Shown here: in pieces, positions 7,608 through 18,076 of the stretch | Numbering within the stretch: position 1 is the first letter of the stretch | Layout: each line of letters starts with the position of its first letter | DNA from: Pseudoneobacillus rhizosphaerae | Lineage (GTDB): Bacteria; Bacillota; Bacilli; Bacillales; Cytobacillaceae | Length of the DNA: 64,000 nucleotides | Assembly: GCF_917563885.1 (NCBI RefSeq) | Contig: NZ_CAKJTG010000013.1 | Coordinates: forward strand, 1 to 64,000 | Direction: 5' to 3' | Notes under the pieces: generated by a model | What the model was told of the DNA's origin: nothing | Databases searched by the model: none | The model's input: only the letters and a program-made list of their open reading frames with translations | Program-made: the position numbers and the translations under genes

Positions 7608-10253
7608 TTAACTATTTTTCAATTCATTTATACGTGCTTCCACAGCTGCACGTTTTTCTAAGTAATCCTGTTCTTTTGCTTTTTCCTCAGCAATGACCTT
7701 TTCAGGTGCTTTTGCCACAAAGCCTTGGTTTGAAAGTTTCTTCTGAACACGGTCAACTTCATTGTTCAGCTTATCCCATTCTTTCCCTAGTCTAGCAATT
7801 TCTTCATCAATATTGATTAGACCTGCTAAAGGAAGAATGATTTCTACTCCCGTTACAACTGCACTCATTACCTTATCTGGCGTAGATAGATCCGTTCCAA
7901 TCTGAAGCTCATCTGGATTACAGAATCTTTCTAAATAGCCTCGATTATTTTCTAGAGCTGTGACGATTGAAGAATCCTTCGCTTTTAAGAACATATTGAT
8001 TTTTTTACTTAAAGGGGTATTTACTTCTGCTCTTATATTGCGAACAGAACGGATAATTTCAACTAGAAGCTTCATTTCTGCCGCAGCTTCCTTATCCATT
8101 AGCTCTTCATTAACTGTTGGCCAAGCCGCAACTGTAATGGATCCCCCTTGGTGTGGAAGGTTTTGCCAGATTTCCTCCGTAATAAACGGCATGAACGGAT
8201 GTAACAATCTCATTGTGTTATCCAGTACATACGCTAAAACAGACCTTGTTGTTAACTTAGCCGCCTCATTTTCTCCGTAAAGTGGAAGCTTCGCCATTTC
8301 AATATACCAGTCACAGAAATCATCCCAAATGAAGTTGTAAAGAACACGACCAACTTCACCAAACTCATAGCGGTCCGAAAGTCTCGTAACAGTTTCAATC
8401 GTTTCATTCAGACGAGTTAAAATCCATTTGTCAGCAACAGATTTCTCACCTGTTAAATCGATTTCTTCGTACGTTAAACCGTTCATGTTCATTAACGCAA
8501 AACGAGAGGCATTCCAAATTTTATTAGCAAAGTTCCAAGTGGATTCAACCTTTTCCATACTGAAACGTAAATCTTGACCAGGTGAACTGCCAGTTGATAA
8601 GAAATAACGTAAGGAATCAGCACCGTATTGGTCGATAACATCCATTGGGTCAACGCCGTTTCCTAATGATTTACTCATTTTCCGTCCTTCGGCATCACGA
8701 ACCAATCCATGGATCAAAACATCTTTAAACGGACGCTCACCTGTGAATTCCAATCCTTGGAAGATCATTCTAGATACCCAGAAGAAAATGATATCGTAGC
8801 CTGTTACTAAAGCATCGGTTGGGTAATAACGTTTGTAATCATCAGAATCTGTGTTCGGCCAACCCATTGTGGAGAATGGCCAAAGCGCCGAGCTAAACCA
8901 TGTATCTAATACGTCGTTATCCTGATTCCAGTTTTCGATATCTGCTGGTGGCTCATGAGCAACATAAACTTCACCTGTTTCTTTATGGTACCAAGCTGGA
9001 ATACGGTGACCCCACCATAATTGACGAGAAATACACCAATCACGGATATTCTCCATCCAGCGCATATACGTATTTTCAAAGCGATCTGGTACAAAGTGTA
9101 CTTTTTCTTCCTTGCTTTGTAGGGCAATTGCTTCATCGGCTAATGGCTGCATTTTTACAAACCATTGAGTTGAAAGGTAAGGCTCAACAACTGCTCCACT
9201 ACGCTCTGAGTGTCCTACTGAATGCAGGTGTTCTTCAATTTTAAAGAGAACGCCTTGCTCTTGGAGATCCTTTACTATTTGCTTGCGGCACTCAAAACGA
9301 TCTAAGCCTTGATAGATTCCCGCGTTAGCGTTCATCGATCCGTCTTCGTTCATTACTAGTACTCTTTCAAGGTCGTGACGGTTTCCAACTTCAAAGTCAT
9401 TAGGATCATGGGCCGGAGTAATTTTTACTACTCCTGATCCGAATTCCATATCAACGTAATCATCGCCAACAATCGGGATTTCTCTGCCCACGATTGGAAG
9501 CTTAACCATTTTTCCAATTAAATGCTTATAGCGGTCATCTTCTGGATGAACTGCTACAGCAGTATCACCTAGCATCGTTTCAGGACGAGTGGTTGCAACA
9601 TCTATAGTTCCACTACCATCCACTAAAGGATAGTGCATATGATAAAATGCACCTTGAACATCCTGGTGAATTACTTCAATGTCTGATAATGCCGTTTTTG
9701 TAGAAGGATCCCAGTTAATAATACGTTCTCCGCGATAAATCAGCCCTTTATTATAAAGCTTTACAAACACTTCACGAACAGCGTCTGAAAGACCTTCGTC
9801 TAATGTAAAACGCTCACGTGTATAATCTAAGCCCAAACCTAGCTTTGACCATTGCTCCCGAATATGACTTGCATATTCTTCTTTCCATTTCCATGTTTCC
9901 TCAACGAATTTCTCTCGTCCAAGGTCATAGCGACTTTTCCCTTCACTTCGTAGCTTTTCCTCTACCTTTGCTTGAGTAGCGATGCCAGCATGGTCCATTC
10001 CTGGTAACCATAGAACATCAAAGCCCTGCATGCGCTTCATACGCGTCAAAATGTCCTGTAGCGTTGTATCCCAAGCATGACCAAGATGAAGCCTACCTGT
10101 CACGTTTGGAGGAGGAATGACGATCGTGTAGGGCTGTTTTTCCTGCTCCCCTTTTGCTTCGAAATATTTCCCTGAAAGCCACCACTCATAACGTCCTTTT
10201 TCTATCGATTTAGGATCGTATTTAGTCGGCATCGTTAATTCTTTTGTTTCCAT
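7608..10253 (-). CDS. valS: Valyl-tRNA synthetase
   Basis: Class I synthetase charging tRNA-Val in the cytoplasm, with the usual 881 residues. The HIGH-type motif is in [16 protein letters not shown] near residue 45, the CP1 editing domain contains [24 protein letters not shown] forms the second ATP motif, and a C-terminal coiled coil ends the protein. Two starts are possible: TTG at 10256 or the immediately following ATG at 10253. AAGGAGG is spaced better for the ATG, so that is used. A T-box leader controls it. Confidence 0.97.
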   Translation of the reverse strand: METKELTMPTKYDPKSIEKGRYEWWLSGKYFEAKGEQEKQPYTIVIPPPNVTGRLHLGHAWDTTLQDILTRMKRMQGFDVLWLPGMDHAGIATQAKVEEKLRSEGKSRYDLGREKFVEETWKWKEEYASHIREQWSKLGLGLDYTRERFTLDEGLSDAVREVFVKLYNKGLIYRGERIINWDPSTKTALSDIEVIHQDVQGAFYHMHYPLVDGSGTIDVATTRPETMLGDTAVAVHPEDDRYKHLIGKMVKLPIVGREIPIVGDDYVDMEFGSGVVKITPAHDPNDFEVGNRHDLERVLVMNEDGSMNANAGIYQGLDRFECRKQIVKDLQEQGVLFKIEEHLHSVGHSERSGAVVEPYLSTQWFVKMQPLADEAIALQSKEEKVHFVPDRFENTYMRWMENIRDWCISRQLWWGHRIPAWYHKETGEVYVAHEPPADIENWNQDNDVLDTWFSSALWPFSTMGWPNTDSDDYKRYYPTDALVTGYDIIFFWVSRMIFQGLEFTGERPFKDVLIHGLVRDAEGRKMSKSLGNGVDPMDVIDQYGADSLRYFLSTGSSPGQDLRFSMEKVESTWNFANKIWNASRFALMNMNGLTYEEIDLTGEKSVADKWILTRLNETIETVTRLSDRYEFGEVGRVLYNFIWDDFCDWYIEMAKLPLYGENEAAKLTTRSVLAYVLDNTMRLLHPFMPFITEEIWQNLPHQGGSITVAAWPTVNEELMDKEAAAEMKLLVEIIRSVRNIRAEVNTPLSKKINMFLKAKDSSIVTALENNRGYLERFCNPDELQIGTDLSTPDKVMSAVVTGVEIILPLAGLINIDEEIARLGKEWDKLNNEVDRVQKKLSNQGFVAKAPEKVIAEEKAKEQDYLEKRAAVEARINELKNS

Positions 10254-10271
10254 CAATCAAAACCTCCTTAT

Positions 10272-10550
10272 AAAAATAAAAAACCCCATTCGCCTATAAA
10301 AGGACGAATGGAGTTCAAATTCGCGGTACCACCTTTTTTCCAATTGCAAAAAAACACAATTGGCTCTCAAGTTAGATAACGGTCTATTCCGTCTTCCATT
10401 ACTAAGAAAAGTATTTTCCGTTGACAGAAGAAGCTCAAGGGTGACTTTCTGATGGGCCTAAATAGGAAATGTCCCAGCTAATCATTTCCCTCTCTTTAAA
10501 TAGAGTACCAACGTACTATCCCTATCTTCGCTACTTATTAAAAATTATAT
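10272..10550 (-). ncRNA. T-box riboswitch upstream of valS
   Basis: The T-box sequence AAGGTGGTACCGCG is at 10321-10334 (read on the minus strand), followed by a terminator hairpin at 10279-10312 with a T-run. A GTC triplet at 10443-10445, followed by ACC, is the likely specifier codon; the same AxxxACC layout is seen in the pheS leader with TTC. Uncharged tRNA-Val should stabilise the antiterminator and let valS be transcribed. Confidence 0.92.
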
Positions 10551-10556
10551 ATAGCT

Positions 10557-10586
10557 ATACTACCGAAAAAAAGGTTACTTCGTCAA
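10557..10586 (-). promoter_or_regulatory. Candidate SigA promoter of valS
   Basis: TTGACG (10581-10586), 18 nt and TAGTAT (10557-10562) on the minus strand lie just before the T-box leader. Confidence 0.45.
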
Positions 10587-10706
10587 TCATGATTTCCTAT
10601 TTTCAATAAAATATTCAGCTTATCCTAAGTTGACACTTAATTTATATAGGCACAATTAGAATCTTTCTAACATAAACTGAAATAAAAAAAGATGGAGGGG
10701 TTATGT

Positions 10707-10886
10707 ATGAGGTTTAACCCATATTCACCATGGGTCAGAAAATTAAAGCTCATTGCCTCGCAATTTATTATTCCATTTTGTATCTTCCAAGGAATTAGAA
10801 CAGTATTTTTTCCAACAGTTTTGGATGTATTACTTTTAATTATTTTTATCTCAATTGCCATTTGTTTATATTTAGAAATAATATAA
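10707..10886 (+). CDS. Small membrane protein, 59 residues
   Basis: I do not recognise a named family. The start is the ATG at 10707 because GGAGGGG lies 6 nt upstream; an earlier in-frame ATG at 10692 overlaps that ribosome-binding site. The protein begins with a basic amphipathic stretch (MRFNPYSPWVRKLK), followed by two hydrophobic segments at about residues 16-33 and 36-58. It is a plus-strand gene isolated between the valS leader and ysxE and shares a terminator with ysxE. Function is unknown. Confidence 0.65.
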   Translation: MRFNPYSPWVRKLKLIASQFIIPFCIFQGIRTVFFPTVLDVLLLIIFISIAICLYLEII

Positions 10887-10921
10887 GGAGCCAACCAGCT
10901 TATGATCCTGGGGCTCCTTCT
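10885..10921. terminator. Bidirectional terminator
   Basis: AAGGAGCC (10885-10892) pairs with GGCTCCTT (10912-10919), followed by CTTTTTG on the plus strand. The last codons of ysxE lie inside the hairpin, so the two genes converge on one terminator. Confidence 0.75.
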
Positions 10922-11928
10922 TTTTGTTGTTTTAATTGTTCTTCAATCTGGGTTATTCTGCCAACTACATACTCTGTATTTTTCAATTGCCAATATCGTC
11001 TTTGTAGTTTTTGCGAAAAATTTAATTCATTCCTCTTTTCGCTTGTTTGTACGTATTCTGTAATCAATCGAATCATTAAATTCGGATAGGAAAAATAGCT
11101 AAAAAACAGAAGCTTTTCATCTTCTTTAAAGGGAAAGTATTTAAAATAGCCGTCATACAACCACGTAATCGCTTCATCAAAATTCTTTCGATGACCCTTT
11201 AAGGCTCTAAACAATACCGGAAGTACATCATGAATTGGGGAACCTAGCTTTGATTCTTCAAAGTTAGAAAAGAAGCCATAGCCTTTTTCATCAAATAGAA
11301 AATGCTCAGTTGATACCTTACCGTGATTAATAACGGTTCGCGCCTTTTCTTGATCTTTTGTTGCCTCATACCACTCTTCAAGTTTCTGTAAGGCAAAACG
11401 TTGAGCTTGCCTTGTTTCATGAAAATAAAGGCAATACTGTAATTCAAAAGGCGACATATAAATCTTTTTTTCACAGGACTCTATGAATCCCTCTAAAAAT
11501 TCTGCATCCTTTTCCCACTGCTGTTTTGTTCCATCATAATGCTCTTTTCTGTCTTCCTTATCAATCTTTATTTCTTTTTGAGAAAGGGCATGCATCCTAG
11601 CCAGCTCGCGAAACATGAGCTGTGGTCTTTCTTTTCTATCTTCCTTCTCATCATTTATTAACCAAGGCATCAAATAATAAAGCGAATTCTCATGCATTAC
11701 CGCATACCTTCCATCTAGAGTTGGAAAGATTGGAACAATGCGATGATATCCCTTTTGGTATAAATATTGAACATGCTTAACAAAATCAATACCATGATGA
11801 ATTGGAATGTGTTTAAGGGCAAAAGTTCCTTTATTTGAGTAAATTTTATAGATCTTTCCGAAACGTTCAATAAAATCTGCTCGTATCGAGTAATTTCTTA
11901 AAATAGTAACTATATCTTGTTCATTCAT
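10900..11928 (-). CDS. ysxE: CotS-family spore coat-associated protein YsxE
   Basis: A 342-residue protein of the CotS/aminoglycoside-phosphotransferase-like family, in its usual place beside spoVID. The kinase-like fold is recognisable, but the catalytic HGDxHxxN loop reads HGKVSTEHF and the DFD metal motif reads NFE. The protein therefore probably lacks phosphotransferase activity and acts structurally in the coat. The ATG at 11928 is preferred over a GTG five codons upstream because GGAG lies 5-6 nt before it. Expression with spoVID in the mother cell is expected from B. subtilis. Confidence 0.85.
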   Translation of the reverse strand: MNEQDIVTILRNYSIRADFIERFGKIYKIYSNKGTFALKHIPIHHGIDFVKHVQYLYQKGYHRIVPIFPTLDGRYAVMHENSLYYLMPWLINDEKEDRKERPQLMFRELARMHALSQKEIKIDKEDRKEHYDGTKQQWEKDAEFLEGFIESCEKKIYMSPFELQYCLYFHETRQAQRFALQKLEEWYEATKDQEKARTVINHGKVSTEHFLFDEKGYGFFSNFEESKLGSPIHDVLPVLFRALKGHRKNFDEAITWLYDGYFKYFPFKEDEKLLFFSYFSYPNLMIRLITEYVQTSEKRNELNFSQKLQRRYWQLKNTEYVVGRITQIEEQLKQQKEGAPGS

Positions 11929-12022
11929 CCAATCTCCACTCACTTCCTAATAGAAAAGGAGGTAGAAAACAGTAGAGCAGGTTTATTAAACCCGCTCAAT
12001 CTGTTTCTTAATTTATTTACCT

Positions 12023-13072
12023 TTATTTTTTGGATGCTACACTAGGGACATAAAGAACTTGCCCCTCATAGACGTCCTGATTGGGCTCCAAATGATTGAC
12101 TTTTAATAACTGCTGTACCGAAATATCGTAACGGTCAGCTAGTGTACCAATCGACTCACCATTTTGAACAATACACACCTTAAGCTTTGCATGTTCTTCT
12201 CCTTCTTTTCGTGAAAGAAATTCAGAGATTGACATACTTTTCTTATTCGTCAGCTTATTTTTCACATAGTCTACAACAGAAGTCGTTGTCTTTGGACTAT
12301 TAACAGGAGTTTCATCCTCAACTGGTAGATTTTCATCTTCCACAATTGGTTGAACTTCTTCTTCAGATTCTTCAGATTCTTCAGCTTGCAAAGCTGGTTG
12401 CTCACTTCGATAAGCAGAAAAGGAAATTTCAGGTATCGAAGGTTGATGAGAAGAGGATTCTGCAAGAGTTGGTTCTGCAAAGAAGGTGTCTTCCTTGCGT
12501 GCTTCAACTTCAAATGGCTCATAATCCTCATCATCATCATCAATTTCATCTGTATCTAGAGAAGGCTCAACGTCCTCTTGGGAGCGATACGAAAGCTCAA
12601 ACACGTCCTCTTCTTCTTCTACTTCTTCTACTTCTTCTGATTGCTCTTCATATAAGCCAGTAACATTTAAATCTGCCGTTAGCTTTAAGCAGCTTCTTTC
12701 TGGGAATAAATAATCAAAAGTTTCAATAATAACATCAATCTCACTTAAATCACGTATCCGATACGTGGGGATGGTAATATCCACAGGGAAGCGATGAGAA
12801 AATTCATAGAGACCTTCTTCTCTTTCATCAACCGAATGAACCCACTTTTGTACACTCGGCTCTTGGCTATTCTCAGCCTCTACCTCACCTTGACATTTAT
12901 ATTCCCCTGTCAAATCAAGTGTGCCACGAATCGTCACGTATTGGTCAGTTTCTTGGATTGTTATATTTGGATCAAGTGAAATCGAAACGAGCTCTTCGAC
13001 TTCCTGTCCTCTTTGAAACCATACAGATTCCTCTAAAGAAAATCGTAAAAACGATTGGTTTCCCTGAGACAA
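12023..13072 (-). CDS. spoVID: Spore coat encasement protein SpoVID
   Basis: A 349-residue morphogenetic protein that in B. subtilis drives encasement of the forespore by coat layers. The N-terminal domain (about 1-150; FLRFSLEESVWFQRGQEVEE at the start) matches SpoVID. A long strongly acidic linker rich in Glu/Asp follows, and a LysM domain (about 300-345: YDISVQQLLKVNHL) ends the protein. The likely start is TTG at 13072, with AAAGGAGG 8 nt upstream. A SigE-like promoter lies at 13121-13149. Confidence 0.92.
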   Translation of the reverse strand: MSQGNQSFLRFSLEESVWFQRGQEVEELVSISLDPNITIQETDQYVTIRGTLDLTGEYKCQGEVEAENSQEPSVQKWVHSVDEREEGLYEFSHRFPVDITIPTYRIRDLSEIDVIIETFDYLFPERSCLKLTADLNVTGLYEEQSEEVEEVEEEEDVFELSYRSQEDVEPSLDTDEIDDDDEDYEPFEVEARKEDTFFAEPTLAESSSHQPSIPEISFSAYRSEQPALQAEESEESEEEVQPIVEDENLPVEDETPVNSPKTTTSVVDYVKNKLTNKKSMSISEFLSRKEGEEHAKLKVCIVQNGESIGTLADRYDISVQQLLKVNHLEPNQDVYEGQVLYVPSVASKK

Positions 13073-13120
13073 AGCGACTCCTCCTTTCAATCATTTAACG
13101 TTAAATCACCATGTCATTAA

Positions 13121-13149
13121 ACTGTATGTATGAAACTCCATTTTTATGA
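13121..13149 (-). promoter_or_regulatory. Candidate SigE promoter of spoVID
   Basis: On the minus strand CATACAGT (13121-13128) fits the SigE -10 consensus CATACAnT exactly. TCATAAA (13143-13149) lies 14 nt upstream as a near-consensus -35. SigE control agrees with B. subtilis spoVID. Confidence 0.55.
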
Positions 13150-13160
13150 ATATGACATAA

Positions 13161-13189
13161 AAAAAACTCCCACTAAAATGTGGAAGTTT
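13161..13189 (-). terminator. Terminator of the hem operon
   Basis: AACTTCCAC-ATTTTA-GTGGGAGTT followed by eight Ts on the minus strand, just past hemL. It separates the heme operon from spoVID. Confidence 0.75.
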
Positions 13190-13196
13190 CGAAATT

Positions 13197-14486
13197 TTAA
13201 CCTTTTATGACTGCAAATGACTTTTCAATTGCTTCTAAAGTTTTCTGGATATCTTCATCACTGTGAACAGTCGATAGGAATAATCCTTCAAATTGTGATG
13301 GTGGTAAGAAAACACCTTGATTAGCCATTTCTTTGTAATAAGTTGTAAAATAGTCTAAGTTTGATGTTTTAGCCTGTTCGTAGTTAGTTACTTCTTCATT
13401 TGTAAAGAAGAATCCAATCATCGACCCCGCACGATTAATACGATGAGGGACATCATACTTATCAGCTGCCGCCTTAATACCTTGCTCAAGAATATCGCCT
13501 TTACGCTCAAACTCTACATAATGCTCAGGTGTAAGCTGTTTTAAAGTCGCTAAACCTGCAGACATCGCTAATGGATTTCCTGACAGTGTTCCAGCCTGAT
13601 AGATTGGTCCGCTTGGAGCGATTCTTTCCATAATTTCTCTACGGCCACCATAAGCACCTACAGGTAGTCCACCACCGATTACCTTACCTAAGCAAGTTAA
13701 GTCTGGTGTTACTCCAAAGTAGCCTTGGGCACAATTATAGCCAACACGGAATCCAGTCATAACCTCATCAAAGATTAATAGTGCACCATATTCCGTAGTG
13801 ATTTCACGAAGACCTTCTAAAAATCCAGGTAGAGGAGGGACAACTCCCATGTTACCTGCAACCGGTTCGACAATAATCGCAGCGATATCCTCACCAAATT
13901 GCTCAAAGGCATATTTTAAGCTTACTAAGTCATTGTAAGGTACTGTAATCGTATTTTGAGCAATCCCTTCTGGTACTCCAGGACTATCAGGTAAGCCTAA
14001 GGTCGCTACACCAGATCCTGCTTTAATAAGAAGTGAATCGCCATGTCCATGATAACAGCCTTCGAATTTTAAAATCTTATTTCTTCCTGTGTATCCTCTA
14101 GCAAGGCGTAGAGCACTCATTGTTGCTTCTGTTCCGGAAGAAACCATTCTAATCATTTCAATTGATGGAACACGTTTAATTACAAGTTTTGCAAGCTCAT
14201 TTTCAATTAAAGAAGGAGCCCCAAAGCTTGTTCCTAGTTCAGCTACTTTTTTAATTGACTCGACAACAGAGTCGTTTGTATGACCTAAAATTAGTGGTCC
14301 CCAAGAAAGAACATAGTCAATGTACTCGTTTCCATCTATATCATAAATTTTCGAGCCTTTACCCCTTGCCATAAAAATCGGGTCCATATTTACTGATTTA
14401 AACGCACGTACTGGACTATTAACCCCACCGGGCATTAAATTTACAGCTTCTTTAAAGGCTTCAATTGATTGATTATATGAATGCAT
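13197..14486 (-). CDS. hemL: Glutamate-1-semialdehyde 2,1-aminomutase
   Basis: PLP enzyme turning glutamate-1-semialdehyde into 5-aminolevulinate, the second C5-pathway step. The class III aminotransferase fold shows [13 protein letters not shown] near the N-terminus, FDEVMTGFR, and the PLP lysine in [16 protein letters not shown]. The start is set at ATG 14486 (MHSYNQS), giving 429 residues like B. subtilis HemL, with GAGGA 8 nt upstream; an extension to 14531 lacks a good RBS. It is the last gene of hemAXCDBL. Confidence 0.96.
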   Translation of the reverse strand: MHSYNQSIEAFKEAVNLMPGGVNSPVRAFKSVNMDPIFMARGKGSKIYDIDGNEYIDYVLSWGPLILGHTNDSVVESIKKVAELGTSFGAPSLIENELAKLVIKRVPSIEMIRMVSSGTEATMSALRLARGYTGRNKILKFEGCYHGHGDSLLIKAGSGVATLGLPDSPGVPEGIAQNTITVPYNDLVSLKYAFEQFGEDIAAIIVEPVAGNMGVVPPLPGFLEGLREITTEYGALLIFDEVMTGFRVGYNCAQGYFGVTPDLTCLGKVIGGGLPVGAYGGRREIMERIAPSGPIYQAGTLSGNPLAMSAGLATLKQLTPEHYVEFERKGDILEQGIKAAADKYDVPHRINRAGSMIGFFFTNEEVTNYEQAKTSNLDYFTTYYKEMANQGVFLPPSQFEGLFLSTVHSDEDIQKTLEAIEKSFAVIKG

Positions 14487-14512
14487 ATTAGGATTCCTCA
14501 TTCCTGACTTAT

Positions 14513-15490
14513 TTAATACTCTTTTAGCCAACGAGCAACGTCTTTTGCAAAGTAAGTAATGATTAAATCTGCACCAGCACGTTTCATACCCGTTAACATT
14601 TCCATTACAACTTTTTGCTCATCGATCCAACCGTTTAACGCTGCTGCCTTAACCATCGAATATTCTCCACTTACATTGTAAATTACTATTGGCAAATTAA
14701 AGTGGTTTTTCACGTCACGAACTATATCTAAATAAGGAAGACCAGGCTTAACCATTAAAAAGTCAGCGCCTTCCATTACATCTGACTCTGCTTCCCGTAG
14801 TGCTTCTAAACGATTCGCTGGATCCATTTGATAGGCTTTGCGATCACCAAACTGAGGTGTACTATCTGCCGCATCACGGAATGGTCCATAAAAAGAAGAA
14901 GCATATTTCACCGCATAAGACATAATCGGAATATCTTCAAAGCCTTCTTCATCAAGTCCTTTGCGAATCGCAGCCACAAAGCCATCCATCATATTAGATG
15001 GTGCGATGATATCAGCTCCAGCCTTTGCTTGACTTACTGCAGTTTGTACTAGTAATTGTAGAGACGGATCATTTAAAACCTTTTCACCTTCAATTACGCC
15101 ACAATGACCATGACTTGTGTACTCACATAAACAAGTATCTGCTACAACGATGATTTCCGGATATTTTCCCTTTACTAGACGGGTTGCTTCTTGAACAAGC
15201 CCATGATTATGATAGGCACCTTGTCCAAGCTCATCTTTCTCCAAAGGAACTCCAAATAAAAGAATCGATTTAATTCCAAGAGAAACGATTTCGTCCATTT
15301 CCGCTTCCAACTTATCCAAAGAAATCTGGAATACACCTGGCATCGACTTTACTTCATTAACGATATTTTCACCCTCAATAATAAAAAGGGGGTAAATAAA
15401 ATCCTCTACTCGTAAATGATTTTCACGTACGAGAGCACGCATATTTTCAGTACTTCTTAAACGACGGTGTCGATGAAAATTGAGTTCCAA
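14513..15490 (-). CDS. hemB: Delta-aminolevulinic acid dehydratase (porphobilinogen synthase)
   Basis: Condenses two 5-aminolevulinate molecules to porphobilinogen. 325 residues. The zinc-binding cysteines are in [12 protein letters not shown], and the two Schiff-base lysines are in [14 protein letters not shown] and [12 protein letters not shown]. It is the fifth gene of the heme operon, 18 nt after hemD. Confidence 0.97.
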   Translation of the reverse strand: MELNFHRHRRLRSTENMRALVRENHLRVEDFIYPLFIIEGENIVNEVKSMPGVFQISLDKLEAEMDEIVSLGIKSILLFGVPLEKDELGQGAYHNHGLVQEATRLVKGKYPEIIVVADTCLCEYTSHGHCGVIEGEKVLNDPSLQLLVQTAVSQAKAGADIIAPSNMMDGFVAAIRKGLDEEGFEDIPIMSYAVKYASSFYGPFRDAADSTPQFGDRKAYQMDPANRLEALREAESDVMEGADFLMVKPGLPYLDIVRDVKNHFNLPIVIYNVSGEYSMVKAAALNGWIDEQKVVMEMLTGMKRAGADLIITYFAKDVARWLKEY

Positions 15491-15508
15491 TTTAATTCCT
15501 CCTCTAAT

Positions 15509-16279
15509 TCATTGCTCTAAATAAGTGATTATTTTTTTTAACATATCTTCAACTGTATAAGTTTCAGGAATCACATGGACACGTAACCCTACAGATTCAA
15601 TTCTTTCCTTGGTTATAGGACCTATACAGGAAATTAGACAATCATCTAAATATTGTTGCAAGCCATTTTCATTTATGACTTCCATAAAATGATCGACAGT
15701 AGATGGACTAGTAAAAGTTAGGATATCTATTTGCTTTTCACTTATTGCATCCTTTAATTGGCTTTTACTTTCCTCAGGTAAATAGGTTTCGTACACTATG
15801 AGTTCATCAACATGTGCCCCAGCAGCAGTTAAGGACTCCGCAATGTAATCTCTTGCTAGGTTTCCTTTAGGAATTAATACCTTCATACCCTTTTGTACTA
15901 ATGGTAAAAATTCGCGAACGAACCCTTCCGCAACATATTCATCTGGAACAAAATCAACCTTATAGCCTTTACTGGTGAGGACCAATTCTGTTCTATTTCC
16001 TATAACAGCAATTTTAGGGAACATGTCATAACTATTATTTGCTATAGCTAGGAATGTTTCGACGGTAACATTACTCGTAAAAACAATCCAATCATATGTA
16101 TTAATATTGTACATTATTTCCTTCATTTCTTTTGCTGGTACAATCGGTCGAAAAGAAAGGAGAGGGATTTCCATTGGAACTCCCCCGTATTTTCTCACTA
16201 ATGATGAAAAAGCTTTCGCTTCCTTTTTCCCACGAGGTACAAGTATACTTTTACCTAAAAGTGGAAGGTGCTCTTTCAT
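15509..16279 (-). CDS. hemD: Uroporphyrinogen-III synthase
   Basis: 256-residue HemD that cyclises hydroxymethylbilane with ring-D inversion. Sequence conservation is low as usual, but SILVPRGKKEA at the N-terminus, WIVFTSNVTVETF, LTFTSPSTVDHF and ISCIGPITKERIESVG are typical. Its ATG overlaps the hemC stop, indicating coupled translation. Confidence 0.95.
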   Translation of the reverse strand: MKEHLPLLGKSILVPRGKKEAKAFSSLVRKYGGVPMEIPLLSFRPIVPAKEMKEIMYNINTYDWIVFTSNVTVETFLAIANNSYDMFPKIAVIGNRTELVLTSKGYKVDFVPDEYVAEGFVREFLPLVQKGMKVLIPKGNLARDYIAESLTAAGAHVDELIVYETYLPEESKSQLKDAISEKQIDILTFTSPSTVDHFMEVINENGLQQYLDDCLISCIGPITKERIESVGLRVHVIPETYTVEDMLKKIITYLEQ

Positions 16280-17211
16280 TATTGGTCAAGCTCCTCTTTT
16301 ACCTTATCGATTAATTCCTTTGCTCCGCGTGCAATTAACAGGTTTGCAGCAATTGTACCTAATTCTTCTGGATCTGTCCCTTTTACTTCTTCCTTGTAAA
16401 TAATACTTCCATCAGGAGATGCGACTAGTACAGTTAAGACAATCTCGTTTCCATCATTAATAAAGGCATAGCCAGCAATTGGAACCTGACAGCCGCCTTC
16501 CATTTTGTTAAGAAAGCTTCTTTCTGCACGAACAGCTAAATCGGTATGTTCACATGTGAACTTTGCTAATAGCTCACGCACCTCTTGATCATCTTCACGA
16601 CATTCAATTGATAATGCCCCTTGCCCTACAGCTGGTAAGCAAATCTCTGTAGATAGGAATTGGCTAATAACATCTTTTGCCCAACCCATTCTAAATAGTC
16701 CTGCTGCAGCTAGAATAATGGCATCATATTCGTCTGTTTCAAGTTTAGCTAGTCTAGTATCTATATTTCCACGAATCCATTTGATTTCAAGGTCAGGGCG
16801 CTCTACAAGCAATTGAGCTGCACGACGTAGGCTACTAGTTCCAATTTTTGCTCCTGCAGGTAGATCCTCTAATTGAACATGACCTTTAGAGATCAAGACA
16901 TCACGATGATCCTCACGGAAAGGGATACTTCCAATTGTTAAGCCTTCAGGCAATACAGCAGGCATATCTTTCATACTATGAACAGCTATATCAATCTCTT
17001 TATCCAGCATGGCTTGCTCGATTTCTTTTACAAAAAGGCCTTTACCACCCACTTTAGATAAAGTTACATCTAAAATACGGTCACCTTTTGTGACAATCTC
17101 CTTAACTTCGAACTCGAACGATGCATCAAGATTTTTCAATTGCTGAATGACCCAATTCGTTTGTGTTAACGCTAATTTACTTTTTCTAGAACCAACAATA
17201 ATTTTTCGCAT
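16279..17211 (-). CDS. hemC: Hydroxymethylbilane synthase (porphobilinogen deaminase)
   Basis: Polymerises four porphobilinogens on a dipyrromethane cofactor. 310 residues. Landmarks are [40 protein letters not shown] and the cofactor cysteine in [12 protein letters not shown]. Confidence 0.97.
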   Translation of the reverse strand: MRKIIVGSRKSKLALTQTNWVIQQLKNLDASFEFEVKEIVTKGDRILDVTLSKVGGKGLFVKEIEQAMLDKEIDIAVHSMKDMPAVLPEGLTIGSIPFREDHRDVLISKGHVQLEDLPAGAKIGTSSLRRAAQLLVERPDLEIKWIRGNIDTRLAKLETDEYDAIILAAAGLFRMGWAKDVISQFLSTEICLPAVGQGALSIECREDDQEVRELLAKFTCEHTDLAVRAERSFLNKMEGGCQVPIAGYAFINDGNEIVLTVLVASPDGSIIYKEEVKGTDPEELGTIAANLLIARGAKELIDKVKEELDQ

Positions 17212-17227
17212 AAGAGCCTCCTAGTGA

Positions 17228-18061
17228 TTACGAGTTCCAAAAATGGAAGGATGATAATTGACCAAAAAGGAAAAAATTAATTAAAACGATTAAAAACGAT
17301 GCAACATTCCATAACGATAATTTCTTACCTGAAACGCCTTTACGTGTTCTCAAATATAAAATAAAACTGTAAATAATTAACACACTAAAGGATCCTAATA
17401 CCTTCGGATCGTACCAAATCATATTTGGTAATTTTAAAAAGGCCCATTGAATCCCTAAAATTAAGCTTAGAATTAACATTGGCACGCCAATAATGTTTAA
17501 AATATAGGAAAATTGCTCAAGCTTTGATAGGTCAGATATACGCAATAATCTAGTTCCCCACTTTTTCCTCTTCAGCAAATCGTATTGTATTAAATAAAGT
17601 AGAGAAAAGACAAAGGATAAGGAAAAAGCCCCATACGAAAGAATCGCCATCGTGATATGAATTAACAATAACTCCGATATTAATTGCTGCGCCATTATGG
17701 TGGATTCAAATTGCATTGGTGCGAAGGTATGAATCACTATGATTCCAAAACCTAATATATTTGTAAAAAAGACAATAAAATCGACTCTCAAAAGTCTATT
17801 AATGATTAATGATAACGTAACTAGCACCCAGGCATAGAAATAAAGCCCTTCAAAAATAGTTAGAACTGGAAATCTTCCGGTTGTTATCATATAAAGAATA
17901 AGAAAGACGGTTTGTAATACCCATACAAATGCAAGTAACCAGAAGGCTATTCCGTTCGCCTTCCGGTTCTGTTGAAGAAAATCTACAAAATATAAGAGGA
18001 CGCTCAACGCATATAGGATAACTGTCAACTCGTGCAGCCTAGTAAAATACATGTCAAACAT
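17228..18061 (-). CDS. hemX: HemX, cytochrome-assembly-type membrane protein
   Basis: A 277-residue integral membrane protein with about eight hydrophobic segments, of the CcsA/ResC-like cytochrome c assembly family. In B. subtilis HemX lowers the amount of HemA; the mechanism is not visible here. It lies between hemA and hemC with short spacers. AGAGAGG precedes the ATG at 18061. Confidence 0.9.
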   Translation of the reverse strand: MFDMYFTRLHELTVILYALSVLLYFVDFLQQNRKANGIAFWLLAFVWVLQTVFLILYMITTGRFPVLTIFEGLYFYAWVLVTLSLIINRLLRVDFIVFFTNILGFGIIVIHTFAPMQFESTIMAQQLISELLLIHITMAILSYGAFSLSFVFSLLYLIQYDLLKRKKWGTRLLRISDLSKLEQFSYILNIIGVPMLILSLILGIQWAFLKLPNMIWYDPKVLGSFSVLIIYSFILYLRTRKGVSGKKLSLWNVASFLIVLINFFLFGQLSSFHFWNS

Positions 18062-18076
18062 AGACGAAACCTCTCT

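Noticed and set aside
12271-12663. Several Leu/Phe-rich open frames on both strands
   Set aside because: Shadows of the acidic GAA/GAT-rich linker of spoVID; low-complexity composition and no RBS.
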